A DNA stretch of 64,000 bases, from NCBI GenBank assembly GCA_937915545.1, contig CALGIJ010000019.1, positions 124,001-188,000 on the forward strand, written 5' to 3'. The position numbers and the translations under genes are program-made. The notes under the pieces are model-generated. The model ran no database searches and had not been told where the DNA came from. It saw only the letters and a program-made list of their open reading frames with translations. Numbering within the stretch: the first letter of the stretch is position 1; each line of letters starts with the position of its first letter. This document shows positions 8,815-16,654 of the stretch, in pieces. The DNA is from an uncultured Desulfobacterales bacterium (GTDB lineage Bacteria; Desulfobacterota; Desulfobulbia; Desulfobulbales; Desulfocapsaceae).

Positions 8815-9828
8815 ATGTGGAAAACCTTTTGTCTTGTCAGTATCCTCTTGCCGACCCTGTTCGTCCAGTCCCTGCATGCCTACACCAAAGAGGAGGTGGT
8901 GCGGCGCGGCCGCCTGCTGTGCGGGGTTTCCTCGGGCAGTCCGGGGTTTTCGAGCGTCGATGCCCAGGGCAAGTGGACCGGTCTCGATGTCGATGTCTGC
9001 CGCGCCGTGGCGGTGGCCGTTCTTGGCAATGCCGCCAAGGTGGAGTATCTGCCGCTGGCCGAGGAGGAGGCCTTCACCGCCTTGATCAGCGGCACGGTGG
9101 ATATCCTTTCCCGCCATTCGACCTGGACCTTCTCCAGGGATTCCGGCCTGCCGGTGCACTTCGCCGCAGTCAGCTACTATGACGATCAAGGCCTGATGGT
9201 GGCCACCAAGTTGGCGGCCAAGACGGCGGCGGAGCTGAAGAAGGTCAAGGTCTGCGCCCCGGTGGGGTCGACCTATGAGGCGCCGCTTCTCGAGTACCTC
9301 GAGCGGCGGCGGGTGGAAGTCAAGCTGGTTCCCTTCGAGACTGTCGCCCTGGCCGCCAAAGGGTTTGAAAACGAGGCCTGCGATATACTCTCTCAACCGC
9401 GGTCGCAGCTCTATGGCCTGCGCCTCGGGCTGGCCGCTGCCGACAGCGCCGTCATCCTCGAGGAGACCATTGCCAAGGAGCCCTTTGCCCCGGTGGTCCG
9501 CCAGGGGGATGATGTCTGGCTGAACATCGTGCGCTGGTCGCTCTATGCGCTGATCGCCGGCGAGGAACAGGGGGTTACCTCGCGCAACGCCGAGGAACTG
9601 CGGGTGAGCAACGTCCTTGCCGTGCGCCGCCTGCTTGGCCAGGAGGGGGGGCTTGGCAAGGGTCTGGGGCTGAGCGACGACTGGGCGTACCAGATTCTTA
9701 AACAGATCGGCAATTATGGCGAGGTCTTCGACCGCAATCTCGGCCAGGCCTCGCCACTGCGCCTGTCACGGGGCGTCAACGCCCTGTATAACAAGGGCGG
9801 CCTGCTCTACGCCCCGCCTTTCCGCTAG
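8815..9828 (+). CDS. Periplasmic amino-acid ABC substrate-binding protein (AapJ-like), orphan
   Basis: The protein has 337 residues. Residues 1-22 form a Sec signal peptide (MWKTFCLVSILLPTLFVQSL, cleavage after HA). The mature part is an SBP family 3 protein close to the general L-amino-acid binding protein AapJ: LLCGVSSGSPGFSSVDAQGK, WTGLDVDVCRAVAVAVLGNA and ALISGTVDILSRHSTWTFSR are typical. The start at 8815 is chosen because the signal peptide begins there. No permease or ATPase gene is adjacent, unlike a normal aapJQMP operon, so it is either an orphan receptor-type SBP or works with a remote transporter. Confidence 0.82.
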   Translation: MWKTFCLVSILLPTLFVQSLHAYTKEEVVRRGRLLCGVSSGSPGFSSVDAQGKWTGLDVDVCRAVAVAVLGNAAKVEYLPLAEEEAFTALISGTVDILSRHSTWTFSRDSGLPVHFAAVSYYDDQGLMVATKLAAKTAAELKKVKVCAPVGSTYEAPLLEYLERRRVEVKLVPFETVALAAKGFENEACDILSQPRSQLYGLRLGLAAADSAVILEETIAKEPFAPVVRQGDDVWLNIVRWSLYALIAGEEQGVTSRNAEELRVSNVLAVRRLLGQEGGLGKGLGLSDDWAYQILKQIGNYGEVFDRNLGQASPLRLSRGVNALYNKGGLLYAPPFR

Positions 9829-9840
9829 CCTGCTCTGGAT

Positions 9841-9875
9841 CAGGGGCGGCGCTCTATCAAGGCTCGCCGCCCCTG
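9841..9875 (+). terminator. Stem-loop after the substrate-binding protein gene
   Basis: An 11-bp perfect stem (CAGGGGCGGCG at 9841-9851, CGCCGCCCCTG at 9865-9875) begins 12 bases past the stop codon. The following TCTCC tract is a poor T-run. It also sits between convergent genes. Confidence 0.45.
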
Positions 9876-9928
9876 TCTCCTGCCTCTTGCCGCAGGCCCT
9901 GCCCTGCGGTCGTTCTCTTTTTTTCTTT

Positions 9929-12844
9929 TCAGACTTCCCTGAGTACGTCGAACAGCTCCCGTGCCTCCTCGATCTTGCTGCGGTTGCCGATGACCGCCCG
10001 GTGGCAGTCCTCGTTCATGGCGGCGAAGAGCGGGGCGAAGCGGCGCAGGTCGTCGACCTTGGTGGCGGTGATCTCGGTGAGGCGCTGCCGTTTGTACTGC
10101 GGGTCGATACCGTTGAGGAAGTCGTTGCGGGCGGTGGCCCCCTTGGCGGCGGCGCTCTGCAGGGGGTCGAAGCTGCCGTAGGTGCCGATAATCAGCTGCT
10201 CGAGAACCCTCGTCGGCAGCTCGAGCCCCTCGACCACTGCCGCCACGCCATTATAGGCGTCGTAGGTCTTGCGCACCTGGGGGTCGCGGTAGCTGACGAA
10301 GGCGAGGTTGCCGGTGAGATGCCCGAACTGGATGAAGCAGCCGTAGGCACCGCCCATCTGCCGTACCGTGTTCCACAGGTAGTCCCGCGAGAGGTAGGTT
10401 TTGAGCACCTCGAAGTGGCCGCTGTAGCCCTCGCCGCCTTTGAGCAGATTGCCGCCCTGGACGGCGAAGACCACCTCGGCCGAGGAGATGAAGGCCTCGT
10501 GTCGCGGGAGAGAGAGCTGCGGCGCCGGCAGGGAGGGCGGGGTGGCGGTGCCGAGGCTGTCGACGAGCACCTTGCCGAGGGATGAGAAGCGGTTCAGGTC
10601 ACGGTCTTCGGCGGTGACGGCGAGGACGAGGTTGGTGCGGTTGAAGAGCAGTCCGGCGATGGTCGCCAGCGCGGCAAGGAAACGCTCTTCCCTGGCTGGG
10701 TAGTCCTTGGCGAGTTCCTTGACGGCGAAGTAGGAGGTGGCGCCGTTGACCATCTCGTTATAGCGGCCGGCATCGCTCAAGTGCGCGAATACCCTGGTGG
10801 AGGCCAGGTTGTAGCCCTCGCTGTGGGCGGAGTGCTCCGCCCAGGCGAACTCCCGGCCGACGATCTCGCGGATCCGCGCCCGGTCGGCGAAGGACACCGA
10901 AGAGAGCACCTCGCCAACGAGTTGCAGCGCCTGCTCCAGGTAGTCGGGCAGGCACTTGAGGTGCAGCCAGAACACCGGCTTGGTAGAGCCCGGCCTCAGG
11001 CGGTGGGTGTAGGTGGTCAGGGTGTGGTTGAAGGCCCCGGTGCAGGTGGCAATCTCCTTGGCGAAGCTCTGGTAGTTGAGCCTGGCGGTGCCGATCTCGG
11101 TGACGATGGCCCCGAAGAGATCGAGCAGCGGCAGCAGGTCCGCTGGCAGGCAGGAGTAGTCGAAGCCGATGTCGACATAGGTGATGCCCTTGGTGGCCTG
11201 GCTGCTGACCAGCACCTCGTGGCCGAACATGGTGGTTGGCAGGGCCCTGGGGAAATCGGCCTTGTCGCCGAGGTCGGCGAGGGTGAGCTGCGGCAGAAGC
11301 GCCAGGGTCTCGACGCTGTTCGGCCGCATCTGCTCTTCCATGAGCTCCTTCGTGCGTCTGATGCGCTCGCCGCGTTCTTCGTCGCTGAGGGTGGCGTCGT
11401 ACTCGGCGAGACGGCTCTGTTCCTCGGCCTGGAGCTGGCGCTGCTTGTCCGTGTCGGGAGCCAGGGTGACCACCACCGACCGGCCGTTGTCGAGCAGGTA
11501 CTCCTTGATGAGCTGCTCGAAATAGCCCTCTTCCAGGGCAGCCTGGCGCAAAGAGCGCATCAGCTCCTCGCTGATCAGGCACTCGAAGGGGTCGAGGCCG
11601 TATTTGAGGCCGACCATGGCCTTGCTGATGAGGTCGAGACCACGCTGCGCCTTGCTCGCCTCTTCGCGCAGGCTGAACTCGAACTTGTTCAGCTCGGCCA
11701 CCACCAGGTCGCGGTCGAGGCCGTCCGCCACCATGGCGGCGAGGGTCGAGCGGTAGAGCTCAAGGAAGGCGTCACGGTGCTGCGGCTCGCTGCCCACCAG
11801 GTAGGTGACCATGATGGTCTTCTGGGTGGTGGCCATGAAGAAGCCGCCGAAATCCTTGCACAGGCCGCTGGAGACGATGGCGTTCTTGAGTGGCGAGCCG
11901 TCGGAGTTGAAGAGGATGTTGGCGATGATCTGGAAGGCGGTGTTCTCGCGGCGCATGGCGATGGTGGCGACGTCGGTGCCCACGGCGAGAAAGGTTTTCT
12001 CGGTGGTGTCGGCGCCGTCGATGGCATAGGTCTCGTTGATGAACACCGGCTCGGTCCCCTCCTGGCCGAGCACGACCTCAACGCGCCGCCCGGCGCTCGG
12101 GTAGGCGGCGAGGAACTTGTCCTGCAGAAAGCGGAGTTCTTCTTCGAGCGGGGCGTCGCCATAGAGGAGGAAGATGCCGTTGCTGGGGTGGTAGTGCTCG
12201 CGGTGGAAGCGGCAGAATTCCTCGTAGCTGAGGTCGGGGATGGCGCGCGGATCGCCGCCCGACTCGTGGGCGTAGGTAGAGCCGGGCATCAGTCCGGCGA
12301 AGATGTTGTGGAAGATGTGGCGGATCGGGTCGGAGAAGGCACCCTTCATCTCGTTATAGACCACACCCTGAAACTGCAGCGGGCTGTCCGGGCTCTCCTG
12401 ATGGTAGTGCCAGCCTTCCTGCTCGAAGGTGCTCTTCTCGAGCAGCGGGTTGAAGACGACATCACAGTAGACCCCCATGATATTGAAGTATTCCTTGAGA
12501 TTGCGGGTGGCAAAGGGGTAGTAGGTGATGTCCGAGCCGGTCATGGCGTTGAGGAAGGTGGTCAGGCCGCCCTTGTTGATCTCGCCGAAGACGTCCTTGA
12601 CCGGGTAGAGGCGCGAACCCATGAGCACCGAGTGTTCGAGGATATGGGCGACGCCGGTGGAGTCGGTGGGCACGGTGTTGAAGGCGACGGTGAAGGTCTT
12701 GTTGCTGTCGTCGTTCTTGATCGCCAGCAGCGGGCACTTGAGCAGCTGGTGCTCGAAGAGGTAGACCTCGGAAGCGATTTCCTGCACGGCAGTATGGCGC
12801 TTCAGCACAAAACCGGAATGGACGGAGCCAGGGGTGAAAGTCAT
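9929..12844 (-). CDS. M16C metallopeptidase, presequence-protease (PreP) type
   Basis: The protein has 971 residues, the normal length of PreP/Cym1-type M16C enzymes. The inverted zinc motif HILEH (HxxEH) is near residue 65 in GVAHILEHSVLMGS, with a distal Glu region in VVYNEMKGAF. Two M16 halves are joined by a charged helical hinge (~480-520). No signal peptide is visible, so it is probably cytoplasmic and degrades peptides inside a closed chamber. Start 12844 follows GAGGACCACCG. It lies 34 bases after dtd on the same strand and is likely co-transcribed with it. Confidence 0.92.
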   Translation of the reverse strand: MTFTPGSVHSGFVLKRHTAVQEIASEVYLFEHQLLKCPLLAIKNDDSNKTFTVAFNTVPTDSTGVAHILEHSVLMGSRLYPVKDVFGEINKGGLTTFLNAMTGSDITYYPFATRNLKEYFNIMGVYCDVVFNPLLEKSTFEQEGWHYHQESPDSPLQFQGVVYNEMKGAFSDPIRHIFHNIFAGLMPGSTYAHESGGDPRAIPDLSYEEFCRFHREHYHPSNGIFLLYGDAPLEEELRFLQDKFLAAYPSAGRRVEVVLGQEGTEPVFINETYAIDGADTTEKTFLAVGTDVATIAMRRENTAFQIIANILFNSDGSPLKNAIVSSGLCKDFGGFFMATTQKTIMVTYLVGSEPQHRDAFLELYRSTLAAMVADGLDRDLVVAELNKFEFSLREEASKAQRGLDLISKAMVGLKYGLDPFECLISEELMRSLRQAALEEGYFEQLIKEYLLDNGRSVVVTLAPDTDKQRQLQAEEQSRLAEYDATLSDEERGERIRRTKELMEEQMRPNSVETLALLPQLTLADLGDKADFPRALPTTMFGHEVLVSSQATKGITYVDIGFDYSCLPADLLPLLDLFGAIVTEIGTARLNYQSFAKEIATCTGAFNHTLTTYTHRLRPGSTKPVFWLHLKCLPDYLEQALQLVGEVLSSVSFADRARIREIVGREFAWAEHSAHSEGYNLASTRVFAHLSDAGRYNEMVNGATSYFAVKELAKDYPAREERFLAALATIAGLLFNRTNLVLAVTAEDRDLNRFSSLGKVLVDSLGTATPPSLPAPQLSLPRHEAFISSAEVVFAVQGGNLLKGGEGYSGHFEVLKTYLSRDYLWNTVRQMGGAYGCFIQFGHLTGNLAFVSYRDPQVRKTYDAYNGVAAVVEGLELPTRVLEQLIIGTYGSFDPLQSAAAKGATARNDFLNGIDPQYKRQRLTEITATKVDDLRRFAPLFAAMNEDCHRAVIGNRSKIEEARELFDVLREV

Positions 12845-12878
12845 CGGTGGTCCTCGGGAAAGATGTTGGAATATCTGG

Positions 12879-13328
12879 TTAAAAGAGTTTTTTCGAGTCG
12901 AGCAGCATGGTGACCGGGCCGTCGTTGGTCAGCCGCACCGCCATGTCTGCCTGGAAGGTGCCGGTGGCGACGGCAACCCCGCGCCGAGCGACCTCTTCGA
13001 CGAAGCGCAGATAGAGGGGCTCGGCCAGGGCCGGCGGTGCGGCAGCCGAGAACCCTGGGCGGCGGCCCTTGCGACAATCCGCATGCAGGGTGAATTGCGA
13101 CACGATAAGCATTTCTCCGCCGATGTCGGCAAGGCAGAGATTCATTTTCCCCGCTTCGTCGGCAAATATTCGCAGCTGCGTGATTTTTTCCGCCATCCAC
13201 AGGGCGTCGGCGGTCCCGTCATCGCCAGCCACGCCGACAAATACCGCCAAACCCCGGCCGATGGCGGCCGTAATCTCCCCGTCGATGGTCACGCTCGCTT
13301 CGCTGACCCGTTGCACAACTGCGCGCAT
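12879..13328 (-). CDS. dtd: D-aminoacyl-tRNA deacylase
   Basis: The protein has 149 residues, standard DTD length. Signature elements are MRAVVQRVSEASVTIDGE at the N-terminus, SQFTLHADCRKGRRPGFSAA (the SQFTL active-site motif) and the Gly-cisPro-type motif region NDGPVTM near the C-terminus. It hydrolyses D-aminoacyl-tRNAs and mischarged Gly-tRNA(Ala). The ATG at 13328 gives the canonical N-terminus. Confidence 0.95.
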   Translation of the reverse strand: MRAVVQRVSEASVTIDGEITAAIGRGLAVFVGVAGDDGTADALWMAEKITQLRIFADEAGKMNLCLADIGGEMLIVSQFTLHADCRKGRRPGFSAAAPPALAEPLYLRFVEEVARRGVAVATGTFQADMAVRLTNDGPVTMLLDSKKLF

Positions 13329-13472
13329 GGTTTCTCCATAGTGATTCCTGGTTGATTCCACTCTTTGTAATGGCAAGAAATTATTTCAATTTAGGTTAGG
13401 CAGATGGTATATTCTTTAACGATGGTTTTAGAAGGCAAGAACAGGGTATCCCAAAAATGTGGGGAAGGATCA

Positions 13473-13868
13473 ATGATAAAACATTTGCAGGGTCTGCTGG
13501 AACAGATGTCGAGGGAACTGCCGGGGATTCTTGCGGCGGCGGTGGTGACCGTGGACGATGGGATGTCCATCGCCGAAGTACGGCGGCGCCAGGATATAGA
13601 GACCGCGGCGGCCGCCGCCTACCTGGCCTCCATCGTCAAGTCGAACGCCAGGGCTATCAATCTCCTCGCCGATGATGAAGAGGTGGATGACATCCTCATC
13701 ACCACCCGCCAATACCACTTCATTATCAGGCACGCCGACGATCAGCCCTTCTTCATCTTCGTCATGACCACCAAGGAGGAATGGCTGGGCAAGGCACGCA
13801 TGCTGATCAAGAAGTACGAGGCGCAGTTCACGCGCTTTGCCGGATACTTCCGCGAAAATTTCCAGTAA
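13473..13868 (+). CDS. Roadblock/LC7-domain protein
   Basis: The protein has 131 residues made almost entirely of one Roadblock/LC7 domain (KHLQGLLEQMSRELPGILAA, then a strand-rich core ending in FFIFVMTTKEEWLGKARML). Members such as MglB act on small Ras-like GTPases or as scaffolds. Start 13473 follows GGGGAAGGATCA. It is convergent with a REC-DUF4388-Roadblock gene only 69 bases away, so two Roadblock proteins are neighbours. No MglA-like GTPase gene is in the window. Confidence 0.8.
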   Translation: MIKHLQGLLEQMSRELPGILAAAVVTVDDGMSIAEVRRRQDIETAAAAAYLASIVKSNARAINLLADDEEVDDILITTRQYHFIIRHADDQPFFIFVMTTKEEWLGKARMLIKKYEAQFTRFAGYFRENFQ

Positions 13869-13883
13869 CGAAGGTGCTCTGTC

Positions 13884-13922
13884 CGCTGCCGGGGACCGGT
13901 TGCACCGGCCCTCCCGGCAGCG
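13884..13922. terminator. Stem-loop between convergent Roadblock genes
   Basis: A 10-bp stem (CGCTGCCGGG at 13884-13893, CCCGGCAGCG at 13913-13922) with an inner CCGG/CCGG pairing fills most of the 69-bp gap. There is no T-run, so termination would have to be factor-assisted. Confidence 0.4.
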
Positions 13923-13937
13923 ATGTGACAAAGCCCG

Positions 13938-15155
13938 CTACAGGGACGCGACTTCCTTGATCTTCTTGGAGTTCTTCTTGATGCTGATGCGGATCCAGCC
14001 GAGGTTGGTCTCCTGATCGGCAACGATGACGAGAAAGGCGTCCTCGCCCACCGGGGCGAACATGACCGGCCCATTGGCGAATTCGAACATGGTCATGCGC
14101 AGCTCGCCCTGGCCGAGTTGATTGCCCATGGATTCCGCCGAGCCGAAACCTGAGGAGGCGATGGCGCCGATCATCTCGGCGTCGATGCCGGTTCGCGCCA
14201 GGCTGTCGAGGAGAAAGCCGTCGCGCCCGACCAGGCAGGCGGTATGCACGCCCTCGATGCTGGTGAATTCTGCCAGGATTTTCTGTATTTCAGTCATTTC
14301 CAACTCCTCCGTGAAAGGTTGCTGTTGAGGTGGCAAAGTCGTGGGAGCTACTGCCCGTGGTGGCGGCGGCGTCGGCGGCTGCCGTGGCGCTTCGGCCTGG
14401 TTTTCTGCGGGGGCTGCTACCGGGCCGGCGATGTGGTGCACGGCGGCGGGGTTCTGCTGCGGCCGCTCCTGTCTCTTCTCGGCGAGCTCGTCGCTTTTCA
14501 CCGCCGTCTCGAAGAGCAGGGCCTCGATGCTTTTGCGGATGCTGACCACTGGCGGCTGCACTCCGCGGATATTCTGCAGGGAGCCGCCGTTGAAGCCGAG
14601 GATGGTGAAGAAGGCTTCCTCGCCGATTTCCCTGCCGCACATGGCGTGGACTACCGCCCCCTCCTTGAAGAAAATCATGCCCTCGCGGTCGCCGGTGGTT
14701 ACCTTGAGGGCGGCGGTGGCGCGCGAGAGGCCGTTGAACTGGACGATGTCCACCAGGGAGATGCCGTCCACCGTGCCCTGGAAGCCTTCGCCCTCCTTGA
14801 GCACCTCCTCGACAATGAGGCGAACCTCCTTGATGTCGAAGGGCTTTTCGATAAAGCGCAGGCTGCCGCTCATCATCGCCTTGTTCTTATAGGCATTGGA
14901 GGGGTAGGCGGTCATGATGATCACTCCGGTGCCGGGGAAGCGGTTGTTGATCTCCACGAGAAGATCGAGGCCGTTCATGCCCGGCATGTTGATGTCGGTA
15001 ATGACCAGGTTGACCGGCCGGTCGCTGAGCAGGGCCAGGGCCTCCTCCCCCGACTTTGCCGCCAGGATCTCGACATCGGTCATGCCTTTGTTGAGATTGC
15101 GCTGCAACATCCATAGCATGTCCTCCTCATCGTCAACGACCAGAACTCGTTTCAT
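13938..15155 (-). CDS. Response-regulator receiver + DUF4388 + Roadblock/LC7 fusion
   Basis: The protein has 405 residues. The receiver domain (~1-120) has the acidic pocket (VLVVDDEEDM), phospho-acceptor Asp in LVITDINMPGMNG and the conserved Lys in RFIEKPFD. DUF4388 (~125-225) is marked by GFQGTVDGISLVDIVQFNGL and GMIFFKEGAVVHAMCG. A Pro/Ala/Gln linker (~230-285) leads to a Roadblock domain (~290-400, IQKILAEFTSIEGVHTACLV). No DNA-binding domain is present, so output is through protein contacts. A predicted sigma-54 promoter lies 58 bases upstream, and the adjacent sigma-54 response regulator is the obvious activator. Confidence 0.88.
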   Translation of the reverse strand: MKRVLVVDDEEDMLWMLQRNLNKGMTDVEILAAKSGEEALALLSDRPVNLVITDINMPGMNGLDLLVEINNRFPGTGVIIMTAYPSNAYKNKAMMSGSLRFIEKPFDIKEVRLIVEEVLKEGEGFQGTVDGISLVDIVQFNGLSRATAALKVTTGDREGMIFFKEGAVVHAMCGREIGEEAFFTILGFNGGSLQNIRGVQPPVVSIRKSIEALLFETAVKSDELAEKRQERPQQNPAAVHHIAGPVAAPAENQAEAPRQPPTPPPPRAVAPTTLPPQQQPFTEELEMTEIQKILAEFTSIEGVHTACLVGRDGFLLDSLARTGIDAEMIGAIASSGFGSAESMGNQLGQGELRMTMFEFANGPVMFAPVGEDAFLVIVADQETNLGWIRISIKKNSKKIKEVASL

Positions 15156-15212
15156 AATCTCCCCTTAAGTTTTCTTGTTGACGGGTTTCAAAAGCGCCTT
15201 TGTTTTATGCCT

Positions 15213-15228
15213 AGCAATTGCAGTGCCT
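15213..15228 (-). promoter_or_regulatory. Predicted sigma-54 (-24/-12) promoter
   Basis: On the minus strand AGGCACTGCAATTGCT has GG and GC separated by exactly 10 bases (GG at 15226-15227, GC at 15214-15215), close to TGGCAC-N5-TTGCA. It is 58 bases upstream of the REC-DUF4388-Roadblock start. The neighbouring gene is an NtrC-type activator. Confidence 0.55.
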
Positions 15229-15352
15229 GCCGGAGATAAAAATCCAACATATTGATAATAAAAGAATAAAAGTCTACTGGAGGATGCCGGCGCTCGTGGG
15301 GGAAGGGGGTGAGATGGTCAAAAATTGACCAGGTGGCAGAAAACTGGCCATA

Positions 15353-16654
15353 TCAGAGGTATTCCCGCAGGGTGGTGCGGGAGATGCCGAGGATGCGCGC
15401 CGCCTTGGATTTGTTCTGGTCGACGGCAGCGAGCACCTTCCTGATATACTGTCGCTCCATCTCCTTTAAGGTCGTCAGGGGTTCCTTCTTCAACAATGGG
15501 GCTTTGTCGCCTTCGCCGATGCAGGCCATGGTGATGGCGGCGTCGCGGGAGAAGATGACCTCCCGCTCGATGGCATTGCGCAGCTCACGGATATTGCCCG
15601 GCCAGTGGTGTGAGAGGATGCGCTGGCGGCCATCCGGGGTGAAGCCGCTGATATCCTTCTTCATCTCGCGGCGTATCTCGTGCAGAAGGTAGTCGGCGAG
15701 GAGGAGGACGTCCTCGCCCCTGTGGCGCAGCGGTGGCAGGGGGATGGGCAGGACGTTGAGGCGGTAAAAGAGGTCTTCGCGAAAGCGGCCGAGGGAGATC
15801 TGCTCTTCGATATCGGCGTTGGTGGCGGCGATGATGCGGATCTTCACGGCGATGTCCTTGAGGCCGCCGACCTTGCGGAAGGTCGATTCCTCGATGAGGC
15901 GCAGCAGCTTGGGCTGCAAGTCGATGGGCAGGTTGCCGATCTCGTCGAGGAAGAGCGTGCCGCCATGGGCGAGCTCGACCAGGCCCCGTTTCTCGCTGCG
16001 CGCGTCGGTGAAGGCTCCCTTGTCATAGCCGAACAGTTCGGATTCCATCAGGCTGGGGGACAGCGTGCCGCAGTCGACCTTGACGAAGACGCCATTGTCG
16101 CCCGGCCGACCATCGTGGATGGCTCTGGCGGCGAGCTCCTTGCCGGTGCCGGTCTCTCCGGTGATGAGCACCGGGCTGTCCACCAGGGCCGCCATGGCGA
16201 TGGCCTCCTTGACGCGCAGCATCGCCGGGCTTTCGCCGAGGATCGCGGCGAGGCCGACCTGCTCCTGGAGCAGGGCCGCCCGCTTTTTCATCAGGCGGGC
16301 CTGAAGGAGACGCTTCATGCTCGCCTTGAACTCCACCATATCGAAGGGCTTGACGATATAATCCACCGCCCCGGCTCGCAGGGCCTGGACGGCCGTCTTG
16401 GCCTCGTTGATGCCGGTGAGCATGACGATGTCGATGTCGCCACCGATTTCCCTGATGGCGGCGATGAGGTCGAGACCGCTGACATCGGGCAGGCCGATAT
16501 CGAGAAATACCAGGTCGATCAGCGAGGAGTGCAGAATTTCCAGCGCTTCCCTGCCGCTGGCGGCGGTGTTTGCGCGATGGCCCTGGCGGACGACGATGGT
16601 CGCCAGGGTTGTGCGCAGGTCCTCCTGGTCGTCGACGATGAGCACTGTCCCCAT
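15353..16654 (-). CDS. NtrC-family sigma-54-dependent response regulator
   Basis: The protein has 433 residues. Receiver domain (~1-120, VLIVDDQEDLR, LVFLDIGLPDVSG), AAA+ domain (~140-375; Walker A GETGTGKE, Walker B GGTLFLDEIGNLP) and a short Fis-type HTH (~395-433, KSKAARILGISRTTLREYL). The sigma-54-contacting loop reads GAFTDA rather than GAFTGA. The C-terminus stops directly after the recognition helix, shorter than usual. It overlaps the kinase stop by one base (TAATG), so the two form a coupled two-component system. Confidence 0.93.
   Translation of the reverse strand: MGTVLIVDDQEDLRTTLATIVVRQGHRANTAASGREALEILHSSLIDLVFLDIGLPDVSGLDLIAAIREIGGDIDIVMLTGINEAKTAVQALRAGAVDYIVKPFDMVEFKASMKRLLQARLMKKRAALLQEQVGLAAILGESPAMLRVKEAIAMAALVDSPVLITGETGTGKELAARAIHDGRPGDNGVFVKVDCGTLSPSLMESELFGYDKGAFTDARSEKRGLVELAHGGTLFLDEIGNLPIDLQPKLLRLIEESTFRKVGGLKDIAVKIRIIAATNADIEEQISLGRFREDLFYRLNVLPIPLPPLRHRGEDVLLLADYLLHEIRREMKKDISGFTPDGRQRILSHHWPGNIRELRNAIEREVIFSRDAAITMACIGEGDKAPLLKKEPLTTLKEMERQYIRKVLAAVDQNKSKAARILGISRTTLREYL

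Noticed and set aside
10781..12913. Long open frames antisense to the M16 protease and other GC-rich genes
   Set aside because: They mirror the codon pattern of the true genes, have no ribosome sites and no recognisable domains.
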